A stretch of DNA of 64,000 nt from VRUE01 sp963727465 (GTDB taxonomy: Bacteria; Actinomycetota; Thermoleophilia; Solirubrobacterales; 70-9). Under the pieces are notes generated by a model. It saw nothing but the letters and a program-made list of their open reading frames with translations. It did not search any database and was not told where the DNA came from. Positions 36,649 through 47,652 of this stretch are shown here, one piece after another; position 1 is the first letter of the stretch, and every line of letters starts with the position of its first letter. The translations under genes and the position numbers were made by a program. The stretch is taken from NCBI GenBank assembly GCA_963727465.1, contig CAVSGL010000005.1, positions 124,001 through 188,000 on the forward strand, read 5' to 3'.

Positions 36649-37632
36649 ATGGTCCATCTGCGGATCGTCGTCCCGGGGTCGAAGTCCGAGCGCGTCGTCG
36701 ACCTGCTCGAAGCGAGCCCGTCGGTCTCGAGCCTGGCGCGGATCGAGGGCGCCTCGCGCAAGCCCCGTGGCGACCTTGTGCTCTGCGACGTCGCCCGCGA
36801 GGACGCCAGCGTCGTGATCGACGACCTGCGCGAGCTCGGCATCCCCGACGAGGGCTCGATCTCGATCGAAGAGATCGACTCGCAGCTCTCGCGAGCGGCG
36901 GAGCGGGCCGAGCGGGCGGCGCGCGGCTCGCCCGGCGACGCGGTCGTCTGGGAGGAGGTCGAGTCGCGCACCTCGGAGAGCATCGAGCTCAACGCGAACT
37001 TCCTCGCCTTCATGGTGCTCGCCTGCCTGATCGCGTCCGTTGGCGTGATGCTCGGCCAGCCCGTGCTGATCGTCGGCGCGATGGTCGTCGGCCCCGAGTT
37101 CGGCCCGCTCGCGGGGCTCAGCGTGGCGATCGTGCAGCGCCGTCGCGACGTCGCCGCGCGCTCGCTCGGCGCCCTCGCGATCGGCTTTCCGATCGGCATC
37201 GCCGCCGCCTTCCTCTTCAGCCTCTTCGCCAAATGGACTGGCCTGGTCGGAGAGGACTTCCTGCTCAGCGAACGCCAGCTGACCGCGTTCATCTCCGAGC
37301 CGAGCAACTTCTCCTTCATCGTCGCCCTCTTCGCCGGGGCCGCCGGGGTGCTCTCGCTGACCTCGGCGAAGTCGGGCGCCCTGGTCGGGGTGCTGATCTC
37401 GGTGACGACGATCCCCGCGGCGGCGGCGATCGGGGTCGCCTGCGCCTTCGGCGACTGGGCCGACTGGCGCGGCGCGATGGCCCAGCTCGCGATCAACCTG
37501 ACCGCGATCGCGATCGCCGGCGTCGCCACCCTGGAGGTGCAGAACCGGGTCTTCCAGCGCCGCCGCAGGGCGCACCGCGTCGAGCTTTCGCGCGCGGCCG
37601 CCGGACTGTCGACCGACCGGGGCCGGCGGTGA
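36649..37632 (+). CDS. DUF389 membrane protein
   Basis: A 327-residue protein. A soluble ferredoxin-like N-terminal domain (about 1-100) precedes six hydrophobic helices with the DUF389 signature (NFLAFMVLACLIASVGVMLGQPVLIVGAMVVGPEFGPL). Function is unknown; a transporter role has been proposed for the family. It is transcribed away from the PHP gene. Its stop overlaps a GTG opening a 48-residue membrane microprotein. Confidence 0.85.
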   Translation: MVHLRIVVPGSKSERVVDLLEASPSVSSLARIEGASRKPRGDLVLCDVAREDASVVIDDLRELGIPDEGSISIEEIDSQLSRAAERAERAARGSPGDAVVWEEVESRTSESIELNANFLAFMVLACLIASVGVMLGQPVLIVGAMVVGPEFGPLAGLSVAIVQRRRDVAARSLGALAIGFPIGIAAAFLFSLFAKWTGLVGEDFLLSERQLTAFISEPSNFSFIVALFAGAAGVLSLTSAKSGALVGVLISVTTIPAAAAIGVACAFGDWADWRGAMAQLAINLTAIAIAGVATLEVQNRVFQRRRRAHRVELSRAAAGLSTDRGRR

Positions 37633-37775
37633 TCCGTCAGCTCACGATCATGCTCGGCGCCTTCGCGCTCGGCACGGCGGTCGGGGTTGTCGCAGGCGCA
37701 TCGAGCTTCGGCGTCGCCCTCGGGGTCGGCCAGCTCTTCTTCGCCGCGACCCTCGTCTGGGTCCTACTGAGCTGA
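37629..37775 (+). CDS. 48-aa membrane microprotein coupled to DUF389
   Basis: GTG at 37629 overlaps the DUF389 stop (GTGA). The product VIRQLTIMLGAFALGTAVG... has two hydrophobic helices joined by a Gly/Ser turn and only one charged residue (Arg3). The overlap and composition argue for a real small partner. It ends 12 bp inside the convergent ispD gene. Confidence 0.65.
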   Translation: MIRQLTIMLGAFALGTAVGVVAGASSFGVALGVGQLFFAATLVWVLLS

Positions 37776-38471
37776 GCGCTCGGCGAGCAACAACTCAGCG
37801 AGGTGCAAATCGAGCGGCGTCGTCACCTTGAGGTTCTCCGGCGGCGCCGGGTGGATCAGCACCCGCCCTCCGGCCGCCTCGACCATCATCGCCTCGTCGG
37901 TGGCGCTCTCGACCTGGGCGGGATCGGCCTCGAGCGCGTGCCGCAGATCGTCCACGCGGAACACCTGTGGCGTCTGCGCAGCCCACAGCTCCCCCCGATC
38001 CACCGTCCCGCCGACCACGATTGAAGGGTTGTGGCCCCTATTGGGGCCACAACCCTTCATCTGGGCCGGGTGGGTGCGCTTGATCGTGTCGGTTACGGGG
38101 GTGGCGGCGATCGCGCCGGCGGCGTCGGGGGCGGCGGCGAGGGTGGAGATGACGGCCTCGATCAGCTCGGGGGTGACCAGGGGTCGCGCCGCATCGTGGA
38201 TCGCGACCAGCTCGGTGCCGACCGCAGCCAGGGCGTTGGCGACCGACTGGGCGCGGGTGGCGCCGCCGTCGACGACGCCGAGGTCGTGGCCGCCGAGGTC
38301 GTGGACGTGTCCCGGCGGGCAGGCGACGACGATCGAGCGCACGCCGGCGGCGGCGCGCAGCGCCGCGATCGACCACTCGACCAGCGGCCGGCCGGCCAGC
38401 GGCACGAAGGCCTTCGGACCGCCGGCTCCGAGCCTCTGCCCGGAGCCGGCGGCCGCGACGACCGCGGTGAC
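37764..38471 (-). CDS. ispD: 2-C-methyl-D-erythritol 4-phosphate cytidylyltransferase with in-frame palindrome; start unclear
   Basis: The reading frame contains the whole enzyme: AAGSGQRLG...PKAF (nucleotide loop), IHDAARPLVTPELI, TDTIKRTHP, TVDRGELWAAQTPQVF and DEAMMVEAAGG. The loop is encoded upstream of the first legal start (GTG at 38405), and no ATG, GTG or TTG lies in frame between it and carD. The position 38471 is where homology begins (VTAVVAAAG). A substitution or indel at the start is likely. Between KRTHPAQ and GGTVDRG an insertion of about 12 residues (MKGCGPNRGHNPS) is encoded by palindrome B2. It makes CDP-methylerythritol in the MEP pathway. Confidence 0.85.
   Translation of the reverse strand, partial: VTAVVAAAGSGQRLGAGGPKAFVPLAGRPLVEWSIAALRAAAGVRSIVVACPPGHVHDLGGHDLGVVDGGATRAQSVANALAAVGTELVAIHDAARPLVTPELIEAVISTLAAAPDAAGAIAATPVTDTIKRTHPAQMKGCGPNRGHNPSIVVGGTVDRGELWAAQTPQVFRVDDLRHALEADPAQVESATDEAMMVEAAGGRVLIHPAPPENLKVTTPLDLHLAELLLAERSAQ
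38022..38059. repeat. Palindromic repeat family B, copy 2, inside ispD
   Basis: TGAAGGGTTGTGGCCCC (38022-38038), loop TATT, then the exact complement (38043-38059), followed by TCTGGGC as at copy 1. Arms are identical to 17691-17728. On the minus strand the element reads through in the ispD frame as MKGCGPNRGHNPS. Confidence 0.92.
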
Positions 38472-38487
38472 GGATGCCGCGGGACTG

Positions 38488-39042
38488 CTAGGCGGTGGCG
38501 GCGAAGCGCTCCTCCAGCAGCCCGTCGAGGTACTCCTCCGCGCCGTCCTCGTCCTTGTCGAGCGCGTACATGAACTCCGAGGCGAGGATCTTCTTCGCCC
38601 GCGTGTACATCTGCTTCTCGCCGGTCGAGAGGCCCTTCTCCATCTCGCGGATCGCCAGGTTGCGAACGACCTCGGCGAGCTCGAAGACGTCGCCGGTCTT
38701 GATCTTCTCGCGGTTGTACTTGAAGCGCCGGTTCCAGTTCTTCGGCATCTCCGAGACCTCGTCGGTGAGGACCGATGTGACCTTCTTGATTTCCTCCTCG
38801 TCGATCACGCGGCGCAGCCCCGCCTTGCCGGCGTTCTCGCAGGGGACCATCACCGTGAGCTCGTTGTGGAGGATCTTGATCGTGAGGTACTCACGCTCCT
38901 CACCCATCAGCTCGCGGGCTTCTTTCTTCATCACCAGGCCGGCGCCGTGGTGGGGATAGACGACCTTGTCGCCCTCCTCGAAGTCGCAGACGTACTCGAC
39001 TTCCTCGATATCGACCTCGGTGACCTCTTCTAGCTGGGGAAT
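38488..39042 (-). CDS. carD: CarD-family transcription regulator, apparent ATT start
   Basis: 184 residues if started at ATT 39040-39042 (IPQLEEVTEVDIEEVEYV...). This codon is preceded by AAAGGAG at ideal spacing and includes the essential FEEGDKVVYPHHGAG Tudor-like domain. The first ATG or GTG is at 38934, which would delete that domain. The rest (LGEEREYLTIKI..., then the helical DNA-binding part) is complete. CarD binds the RNA polymerase beta subunit and stabilises open complexes. ATT may be a rare true start or a base error. It lies directly downstream of disA. Confidence 0.9.
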   Translation of the reverse strand: MPQLEEVTEVDIEEVEYVCDFEEGDKVVYPHHGAGLVMKKEARELMGEEREYLTIKILHNELTVMVPCENAGKAGLRRVIDEEEIKKVTSVLTDEVSEMPKNWNRRFKYNREKIKTGDVFELAEVVRNLAIREMEKGLSTGEKQMYTRAKKILASEFMYALDKDEDGAEEYLDGLLEERFAATA

Positions 39043-39082
39043 CGCTCTGCTCCTTTCGATTTGCGACGGCCTCTGCCGGCCG

Positions 39083-40195
39083 TCAACTCTGTAAGTACCT
39101 GTCGACCAGATCGACCTCCTGGAGCCTGCGCAGGCCCTCGCGGATGTCCTTGGCCCTCGTCTGGCCCACGTCCTCGACCGCTTCCAGGTCGGCGTCGGAG
39201 GCGGCGAGGACCTCCTCCAGCCCGCCCATCTCGTGGATGATCTTCTGCACCACGAGCTTCGGGATGCGGGGGATGCGGCCGAGGATCCGGTAGCCGCGCG
39301 GGGCGACCGGGAAGTCGAGCGTGTTGAGCTTGCGGTCGTAGCCGAGCAGCTCGGCGAGCCGGCCGAAGTCGAGCACCTCCTCGTGCGGCATGCGCGCCAG
39401 CGACTGGAGGACCGTGGCCAGGTTCTGCTCGGAGTCTTCGACCGAGTAGTCGCGGATCAGCGCCGTCTTTTCGGCGGCGACACCGACCATCGTCTCCTCG
39501 AGCTGCATCTCGATCAGCCGTCCCTCGGTGCCGAGCTCGACGATGTAGCGCTCGACCTCGACCGCCATCCGCGTCGTCAGCTCGGCCCGTTGTAGGGCGG
39601 TGAGCGCGTCGTAGAGGACGCCGCCGCCCTCGAACTCGAGCACGGTGAGGCGGTTGGCGACGTGTTCCAGCCGCTCGCGGTACTTCTCCAGCGTCGCCAG
39701 ACCCTGATTGGCCTTGGCCAGCACCGCGGGGATCTCCTGGAGGATGTACTTGGTCCCCTCGACGTAGAGCGAGACGACCTCGCGGCGCTGGGAGATCGCC
39801 ACGACCAGCGCCTTGGTCTGCTTGGAGACGCGCTCGGCCGTGCGGTGGCGGGTGCCGGTCTCCGAGGAGAGGATCGTCGGGTCGGGCATCAGCTGCACGT
39901 TGGCCCAGACGATCTTGGTCGCCTCGGTGTTGAGGACGATCGCGCCGTCCATCTTCGCCACCTGGTAGAGCATCGCCGGCGTGTAGTCGATGTCGAGCCG
40001 GATCCCGCCGGAGAGCAGGTGGGAGATGTCGCCGGGGTCGCCGACGACGATCAGGCCGCCGGTGCGGGCGTGGACGATATTGTCGAGGCCCTCGCGCAGC
40101 GCGGCGCCCGGGGCGACCACGTCCAGGGCCCTCAAAAGCCGGGGATCCTGCCGTTCCGCTAACTCGTGGAGCTCATCCCCTGGCGGCACAGACAT
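39083..40195 (-). CDS. disA: DNA integrity scanning protein / diadenylate cyclase
   Basis: 370 residues. The DAC domain has the catalytic DGA (AKMDGAIVL) and RHRTA (ETGTRHRTAERV) motifs. A helical linker follows, then a C-terminal helix-hairpin-helix DNA-binding domain (LEAVEDVGQTRAKDIREGLRRL). It makes c-di-AMP from two ATP and is inhibited at branched DNA in Bacillus. The usual upstream partner radA is absent; an MFS exporter gene lies upstream instead. Confidence 0.95.
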   Translation of the reverse strand: MSVPPGDELHELAERQDPRLLRALDVVAPGAALREGLDNIVHARTGGLIVVGDPGDISHLLSGGIRLDIDYTPAMLYQVAKMDGAIVLNTEATKIVWANVQLMPDPTILSSETGTRHRTAERVSKQTKALVVAISQRREVVSLYVEGTKYILQEIPAVLAKANQGLATLEKYRERLEHVANRLTVLEFEGGGVLYDALTALQRAELTTRMAVEVERYIVELGTEGRLIEMQLEETMVGVAAEKTALIRDYSVEDSEQNLATVLQSLARMPHEEVLDFGRLAELLGYDRKLNTLDFPVAPRGYRILGRIPRIPKLVVQKIIHEMGGLEEVLAASDADLEAVEDVGQTRAKDIREGLRRLQEVDLVDRYLQS

Positions 40196-40318
40196 CTCCT
40201 TTAGGATGGCAAATTCGGCTCTGGAATGCGGTCTGGCCTAATCCCTAGTGGACAGGTCGGAACGGACATTGTCAAGCGATTCCGTCACCCGAGGCCCATT
40301 TTCCGGCGCTGACAGGCG

Positions 40319-41736
40319 TTAAAGGTGGAAGCGGCGGTGATGCTGGCGATGCTCTACTGGTACGTCTGCCGCATCCGGATGCGGATCGCGGACGAACATC
40401 CAGGTGAGGACGGTGCCGACGGCGACTAGGCCGACGAGCACCCAGGTCGAGCCGCCGACGGCGTCGGCGAAGCCGTGGCTGCCGAGCAGGGCGTGGAAGA
40501 CGGCGCCGGCGATCGCCAGCGCGACCGTGCCGGCCATCACCCGGTCCATCGCCAGCACGCCGGAGGCGATGCCGACCTTCTCCGCCGGCATCGCCGCCAT
40601 CGCCGCGGTCGACATCGGCGCGTAGACGAGCCCGAGGGCGATCCCGAACGGCAGGTAGCCGGCGAGCAGGAGGAGGTAGGAGCTGTGCGGCCCGATCTGG
40701 GTCAACGCGGCCAGACCGAGCGTGCCGAGCGCCATCCCGACGGTCATCAGCGCGCGGGCGCCGAAGCGGGCGATCAGGCGCCCGGAGAAGGGCGAGACGA
40801 AGACCATCGGCACGGTCACCGGCATGATCAGCAGACCGCTGAGCACGGCCGAGTGACCGCGCACGTCCTGGAGGTACTGCGGCTGGAAGAACATCACCGT
40901 CCAGTAGGCGCCGACCAGGGCGAAGGCCGCCGCGCTGGCGCCGAAGTAGGGACCGTTGCGGAAGAGCGAGAAGTCGACGATCGGCTCGGCGGAGCGGTGC
41001 TCGATCCGCCAGAAGGCGTAGAGAAGCAGCACGCCGATCGCGATCAGCGCGACGACGGCGCCGTCGCTCCAGTCTTCGGCCTGGATCAGCGCGAGGACGA
41101 CCGCGGTCAGGCCGAGCGCCAGCGCGACCAGGCCGGGCACGTCGATGTGCGTCCCCGAGCCCGGGTCGGTCGACTCCGGCGCGGCGCCCAGACGATCGCG
41201 ATCCCGGCCAGCGCGATCGGCAGGTTGATCCAGAAGATCAGCCGCCAGTCGAGGTCGACCAGGGCGCCGCCGACGAGCGGGCCGATGCCGAGCGCCACGG
41301 CGGAGATGCCGGCCCAGATGCCCAGGGCCCGGGCCTGCTTGTCGGCCGGGAAGGCGTGGCAGACGATCGCCAGCGAGAGCGGCAGCAGCGGCGCCGCCCC
41401 GAGACCCTGCGCCAGCCGCCCGACGATCAGCGTCAGCTGGTCGTCGGCAGTGGCGGAGACGACCGAGCCGAGCGCGAACACGGCCATGCCGATCAGGAAC
41501 AGCCGCTTGCGGCCGAACATGTCGCCCAGCCGGCCGCCGGTGACGACGAAGGCGGTGATCACCAGCAGGTAGCCGTTCATCATCCACTGAAGCCCCGCCG
41601 CGGTCGCGCCGATGTCCTGGCGGATGCTCGCGAGCGCCAGCGCGACCACGGTCGAGTCGAGCATCAGGATGAAGAGGCCGAAGCAGGCCCCGGCCAGCGT
41701 CCACCAGGGCCGCGTCCTCTCGTCGATCCGCCACAT
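40319..41736 (-). CDS. MFS transporter, DHA2 (EmrB/QacA) type, frameshifted
   Basis: ATG 41736 opens MWRIDERTRPWWTL..., with helix 1 motif LDSTVVALALASI typical of the 14-helix DHA2 family and motif A (GGRLGDMFGRKR). Near 41185 the frame shifts by one base, and the second half continues with helices 7-14 (VALALGLTAVVLALI ... VAVGTVLTWMFV). A His-rich tail (EHRQHHRRFHL) ends the protein. Predicted proton-driven export of drugs or metabolites. The shift lies in a cytoplasmic-loop region and is probably a sequence error. Confidence 0.82.
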
Positions 41737-41766
41737 CGAGCGCGAACCTACCCCGCCCCCCGGATG

Positions 41767-41813
41767 CCGACGGGCCGCAAATACGCCCATGAGGCGTATT
41801 TGCGGCCCGTCGG
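41767..41813. repeat. Perfect 47-bp palindrome (family E)
   Basis: CCGACGGGCCGCAAATACGCC (41767-41787), loop CATGA, exact complement 41793-41813. It lies between the PD40-RTX gene stop (41824) and the MFS start (41736). There is no T-tract. It may terminate the RTX transcript or be another mobile palindrome. Confidence 0.85.
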
Positions 41814-41823
41814 CGGGCTGTTG

Positions 41824-43156
41824 TCAGGGAATTGAGACGCTGCGCTCGCAGCGCACGCCGGTGTCGATGCCGCGGGCGCCGTTGCAGAAGTCGTGGTCGG
41901 GACCGCCGTTGAGGAAGTCCGTCGCCACTGCGCCCGAAGAGCACGTCCTGGCCGACGACGCCCCAGATCCGGTCGTCGCCGCGGCCGCCGTCGAGCACGT
42001 CGCGGCCCGAGCTGCCGTAGAGGCGGTCGTTGCCGTCGCGGCCGCGGACGACGTCGTCGCCGGCGCGCGCGATCACGAGGTCGTCACCGCCGCCGGCGGT
42101 GATCACGTCGTCGCCCTTGCCCGCGCAGACGATGTCGTCGCCGGCGCCGCCGATGATCCGGTCGGCGCCGTCGAGGCCGACGATCACGTCGTCGCCCGGC
42201 GTGCCGACCAGCTTGTCGTTGCTCGCTGCGTGCCGAGCACGGTCACCTGCTCGTGCCCGCAGGTGATCGTCGAGCGGCCCCATTCGGGGTGACCGTCGAA
42301 GCGCCGCCGTGGCGAACATCAGCGCCGGGTTGCCGCCGTCGTTGCCCATCGTCCAGACGTCGGCGCTCCCAGCGGCGCCTTTGCGCTGGAACACGATCCC
42401 CTTGCCGTCGGGCGAGTAGGCCGGGTGCGTGTCGGCCGCGGGATCGTTCGTCAGCCGCACCGGCGGTTGGCCCAGCTTGGTCGTCTGCATCGCGTAGATC
42501 TCGGCGTTGCCGTCGCGGTCGCTGCTAAAGGCGATCCATTCGTTGCTCGGCGCCACCGTGGGGCCGAGGTCCGCCGCGGGGTCTTTGGTCAGGCGCTTCT
42601 CGCCGTTGCCGTCGTCGTTCATCCGGTAGATCTCCGGATTGCCGTCGCGGCCGCTGGCGAAGTAGATCCGCTTGCCGTCCTGGCCGAAGACCGGTTCGGC
42701 GTCACGGCCGGCCGCGTCGGTCAGGCGCTTCCGGTCGCCGCCGTCGGCGTTCATGACGTAGATCTCCTCGTTGCCGTCGCGGTCGCTGACGAAGACGATG
42801 CGCTGGCCGTCCGGCGAGTAGGACGGTTCGGTGTCTTCGGCGGCGTCGTTCGTCAGCCGCGTCGCGTCGCTGCCGTCGCGGTTCATCGCGTAGATCTCGT
42901 AGTTGCCGTCGCGGTCGCTCTGAAAGACGATCCGCGCGCCGTCCGGCGAGTAGGCCGGGTTGCGCTCGTCCGCGGTCGAGCCGGCGGTGACGTTCTTGGC
43001 GCCGCCGGCGCCGAGCGTGTAGACGTCGAAATCGCCGCCGCTGTTGCTGTCGAAGGCGATCCGGCCGTTGCCGCCGGGAAAAGCGGCCTGTGCAGCCGGC
43101 GCGACGACGAGTAGCGCGAGCACCAAAAGCAGCGCCCTGATGGGCATTGAAAACAC
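41824..43156 (-). CDS. Secreted PD40 beta-propeller plus RTX-type calcium repeats (three frameshifts)
   Basis: A signal peptide (MPIRALLLVLALLVVAPAAQA) precedes about six PD40 propeller repeats (AYSPDGARIVFQSDRDGNYEIYAMNRDG unit). Then comes a bridging segment readable only after frame changes near 42295 and 42235 (FDGHPEWGRSTITC, HEQVTVLGT). About eight RTX-like nonapeptides follow (GGAGDDIVC, GGGDDLVIA, GGRGDDRIW), expected to bind Ca2+ outside the cell. A last shift near 41930 restores TDFLNGGPDHDFC and ends at TGA 41824. Two Cys in the last part may form a disulfide. Confidence 0.8.
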
Positions 43157-43246
43157 GTCGATCCCCCCTCGATCGAGGCTTTTCTAGTCCTTGGTCTCTA
43201 CCCGCAACACGGGGAGTCACGCGTTTGCAGCGCTTTCGGCGCCGAT

Positions 43247-44378
43247 TCAGGCGCTGGCGACGAGGTCGCGAGCGGGATCGATGTCCCAGCGGGCGCCGAC
43301 CTCGGCGAGCTCGTCGCTCAGCGCCCAGCGGTCCGGCCGCTCCTCGCCCTCGTGCTCGGGGCTGGCGCCCTTCAGCGCCATGCAGCCGGTGTTGTCGCCG
43401 ACCGCGCGGATCGCCGCGACGTCCTCCTCGTCGAGCCGCTGCTCGGCCGGCATGTGCGCCAGTTCGACCCGCTTGGCCTCGATCGGGCAGGCGTCCTGGC
43501 CCGCCTCCTGGATCAGCGTCGGCACGACGCACTCGACCGCCGGGTGGGCGAGGTTCCACTGGCAGGCGAGCTGGATCGGCGTCAGCCGGGCCCGTTCGGC
43601 GATCGGCAGCACCCGCTCCAGCTTCTCCAGCCCGGCCTCGATCCAGCCCGGCGGCCGGAACGCCCGGTGGTCGCCCTGGGCAAGCTCCATCCCCGGACGC
43701 AGGTCGCCCCAGAAGAGGCCGCCGTAGTCGACCACCCGCGTGATCACCCGGACGTCGTTGCGGGCGGCCGCGTCGAGGCAGAGCTCGCCCGGCCAGGGCT
43801 CGAACGGGTTGAGGATGATCATCGCCCAGTCGATCCGCTCGCCGAAGCGCTCGATGCAGGAGATCAGGTCGAGCGTGAAGCCGTTGGCGGGCCCGGGCGC
43901 GACGCCGATCTGCCCGGCGAGGCCCTCCTCGCGCAGCGCCGCCATCGCGTCCCAGACCGCCTCGCTCGAGTAGCCGGTGCGGTCGGGGTTGTGCAGCAGC
44001 AGCAGGTCGAAGCGCTCGGCGCCGAGCCGCTCGAGGCTGCGCTCGGCCGCCATCCGCAGGTAGTCCCCGTACTCGTCGGGACCGCGCAGGCGCGGGTCGG
44101 TGAAGCGCGGGAAGCCGCGCGGCCCGTCGCGCTCGCCCGCGTAGAAGTCGTGGCCGACCGCGCCGACCAGCGAGTACTCGTCGCGCGGCACGCCCGCCAG
44201 CGCCCGGCCGAGCGACCCGGTCGGCCTCGCCCTGGCCGTAGGTGTCGGCGCTCAGCACCGTGTCGATGCCCTCGCCGGGGCGCAGCAGCGCCTCCAGCCG
44301 CTCCTCCTCGATCGCCTCGCCGAAGCGCATGAAGCGGCCGCCGCTCCAGGTGCCGAGCTGCCGCCCTGCCCGGCTCCC

Positions 44379-44382
<4 letters not shown>
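43247..44382 (-). CDS. Aldo/keto reductase (two frameshifts)
   Basis: The ATG at 44382 overlaps the clpC stop. Reading MREPGRAA, then a shift near 44355 to LGTWSGGRFMRFGEAI, then another near 44218 (an extra G in CCGGG), gives a continuous aldo/keto reductase. The conserved parts are SADTYGQGEAD (Tyr), RFDLLLLHNPDR (His), QLACQWNLAHPAVECVVP and the C-terminal NADPH-binding region. It would reduce a carbonyl with NADPH; substrate unknown. The last 270 residues are in one open frame from 44191. Confidence 0.75.
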
Positions 44383-46916
<2,534 letters not shown>

Positions 46917-46927
46917 AGGCTTCCTCT

Positions 46928-46948
46928 CTTGACCCTCTACAGGTCAAA
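46928..46948. promoter_or_regulatory. Inverted repeat in the clpC leader (HAIR-like operator candidate)
   Basis: CTTGACC-N7-GGTCAAA spans 46928-46948, 12 bp upstream of the clpC start and overlapping its translation-initiation region. Size and spacing match the HAIR element of HspR (CTTGAGT-N7-ACTCAAG), but the inner bases differ. No HspR or ClgR gene is in the window. Confidence 0.45.
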
Positions 46949-47055
46949 CGCGATTTGCGGTCGGAAGTACCGGGGCGCCCTTCGGTTATCGGGAAGCGCC
47001 CATCTGCCCTTTAAACGATACCGAGACCGCCAGCCCGGCTTTGGGTCCCCGATTG

Positions 47056-47075
47056 CCGCTCGTAGCGGCTTTTTG
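47056..47075 (+). terminator. Intrinsic terminator-like hairpin on the plus strand
   Basis: GCCGCT-CGT-AGCGGC is followed by TTTTT. It lies in the clpC upstream region (46917-47199), where no plus-strand gene is visible, so it may end antisense transcription or a small RNA. Confidence 0.4.
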
Positions 47076-47092
47076 GCAGCTACCCGACGGCC

Positions 47093-47135
47093 GCGGTAGA
47101 GGTTTTGACCGCTATCCGACGAAAAGCTCGACCGC
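47093..47135. repeat. Palindromic repeat family A, copy 3
   Basis: GCGGTAGAGGTTTT (47093-47106), loop GACCGCTATCCGACG, then AAAAGCTCGACCGC (47122-47135). It lies between the small helical protein gene and clpC. Confidence 0.85.
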
Positions 47136-47199
47136 GCTTGGACGGGGGATATGGGTGGCTTGCCGCCACGCCGCGGCAAGCCACCCCGAACACAGCACG

Positions 47200-47475
47200 T
47201 CAATCGGCGCCGTCGGCGGAGCCCGCGCCCACCGACTCGCCGGCGCTGTGGACGACCTTCTTGAGGAAGTCGTACTGGGTCTCGACCAGCTTGTCGGCCA
47301 TCTTCAGGGCCGAGTCGACGATCTGCTCCACCTGCGAGGGGCTCGCCGAGCCCGAGAGCGTCTCGTCGAGGCTGCCGACGAAGCCGCGGACTGCCTCGAT
47401 CGCCGCCTCCTGACCGTCCTTGATCTCCTCCAGGACCTCCTCGGACAGCTCTATCGACCTGTCTGCGAGTGCCAT
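47200..47475 (-). CDS. Small helical protein, 91 aa (phasin-like appearance)
   Basis: ATG 47475 follows AAAGGAA at good spacing (MALADRSIELSEEVLEEIKDGQEAAIEAVR...). The whole chain is amphipathic helix with a Gly/Ser/Ala tail. It resembles helical-bundle proteins that coat granules or membranes, in composition only. It lies between lysS and clpC and is flanked on both sides by family A palindromes. Function unknown. Confidence 0.7.
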   Translation of the reverse strand: MALADRSIELSEEVLEEIKDGQEAAIEAVRGFVGSLDETLSGSASPSQVEQIVDSALKMADKLVETQYDFLKKVVHSAGESVGAGSADGAD

Positions 47476-47596
47476 CTTCCCGTTCCTTTCTTCTCGACAT
47501 GAATCGATGTCAAGGTTCATCCTCGCGCGCCCGGCCGGCGGGTGCATCCGTAGGGACCGCCGACTCGCGCGGCGGGAAATACGGATTCGAGCCGGT

Positions 47597-47640
47597 GATG
47601 TCGAGGTTTTAACCGCTATCCGACGAAAAGCTCGACCGCG
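47597..47640. repeat. Palindromic repeat family A, copy 4
   Basis: TCGAGGTTTT (47601-47610), loop AACCGCTATCCGACG, AAAAGCTCGACCGC (47626-47639). The left arm is degenerate at its outer end. The loop is identical to copy 3 except for its first two bases. It lies downstream of lysS. Confidence 0.8.
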
Positions 47641-47652
47641 CTCGGGGGGGTT

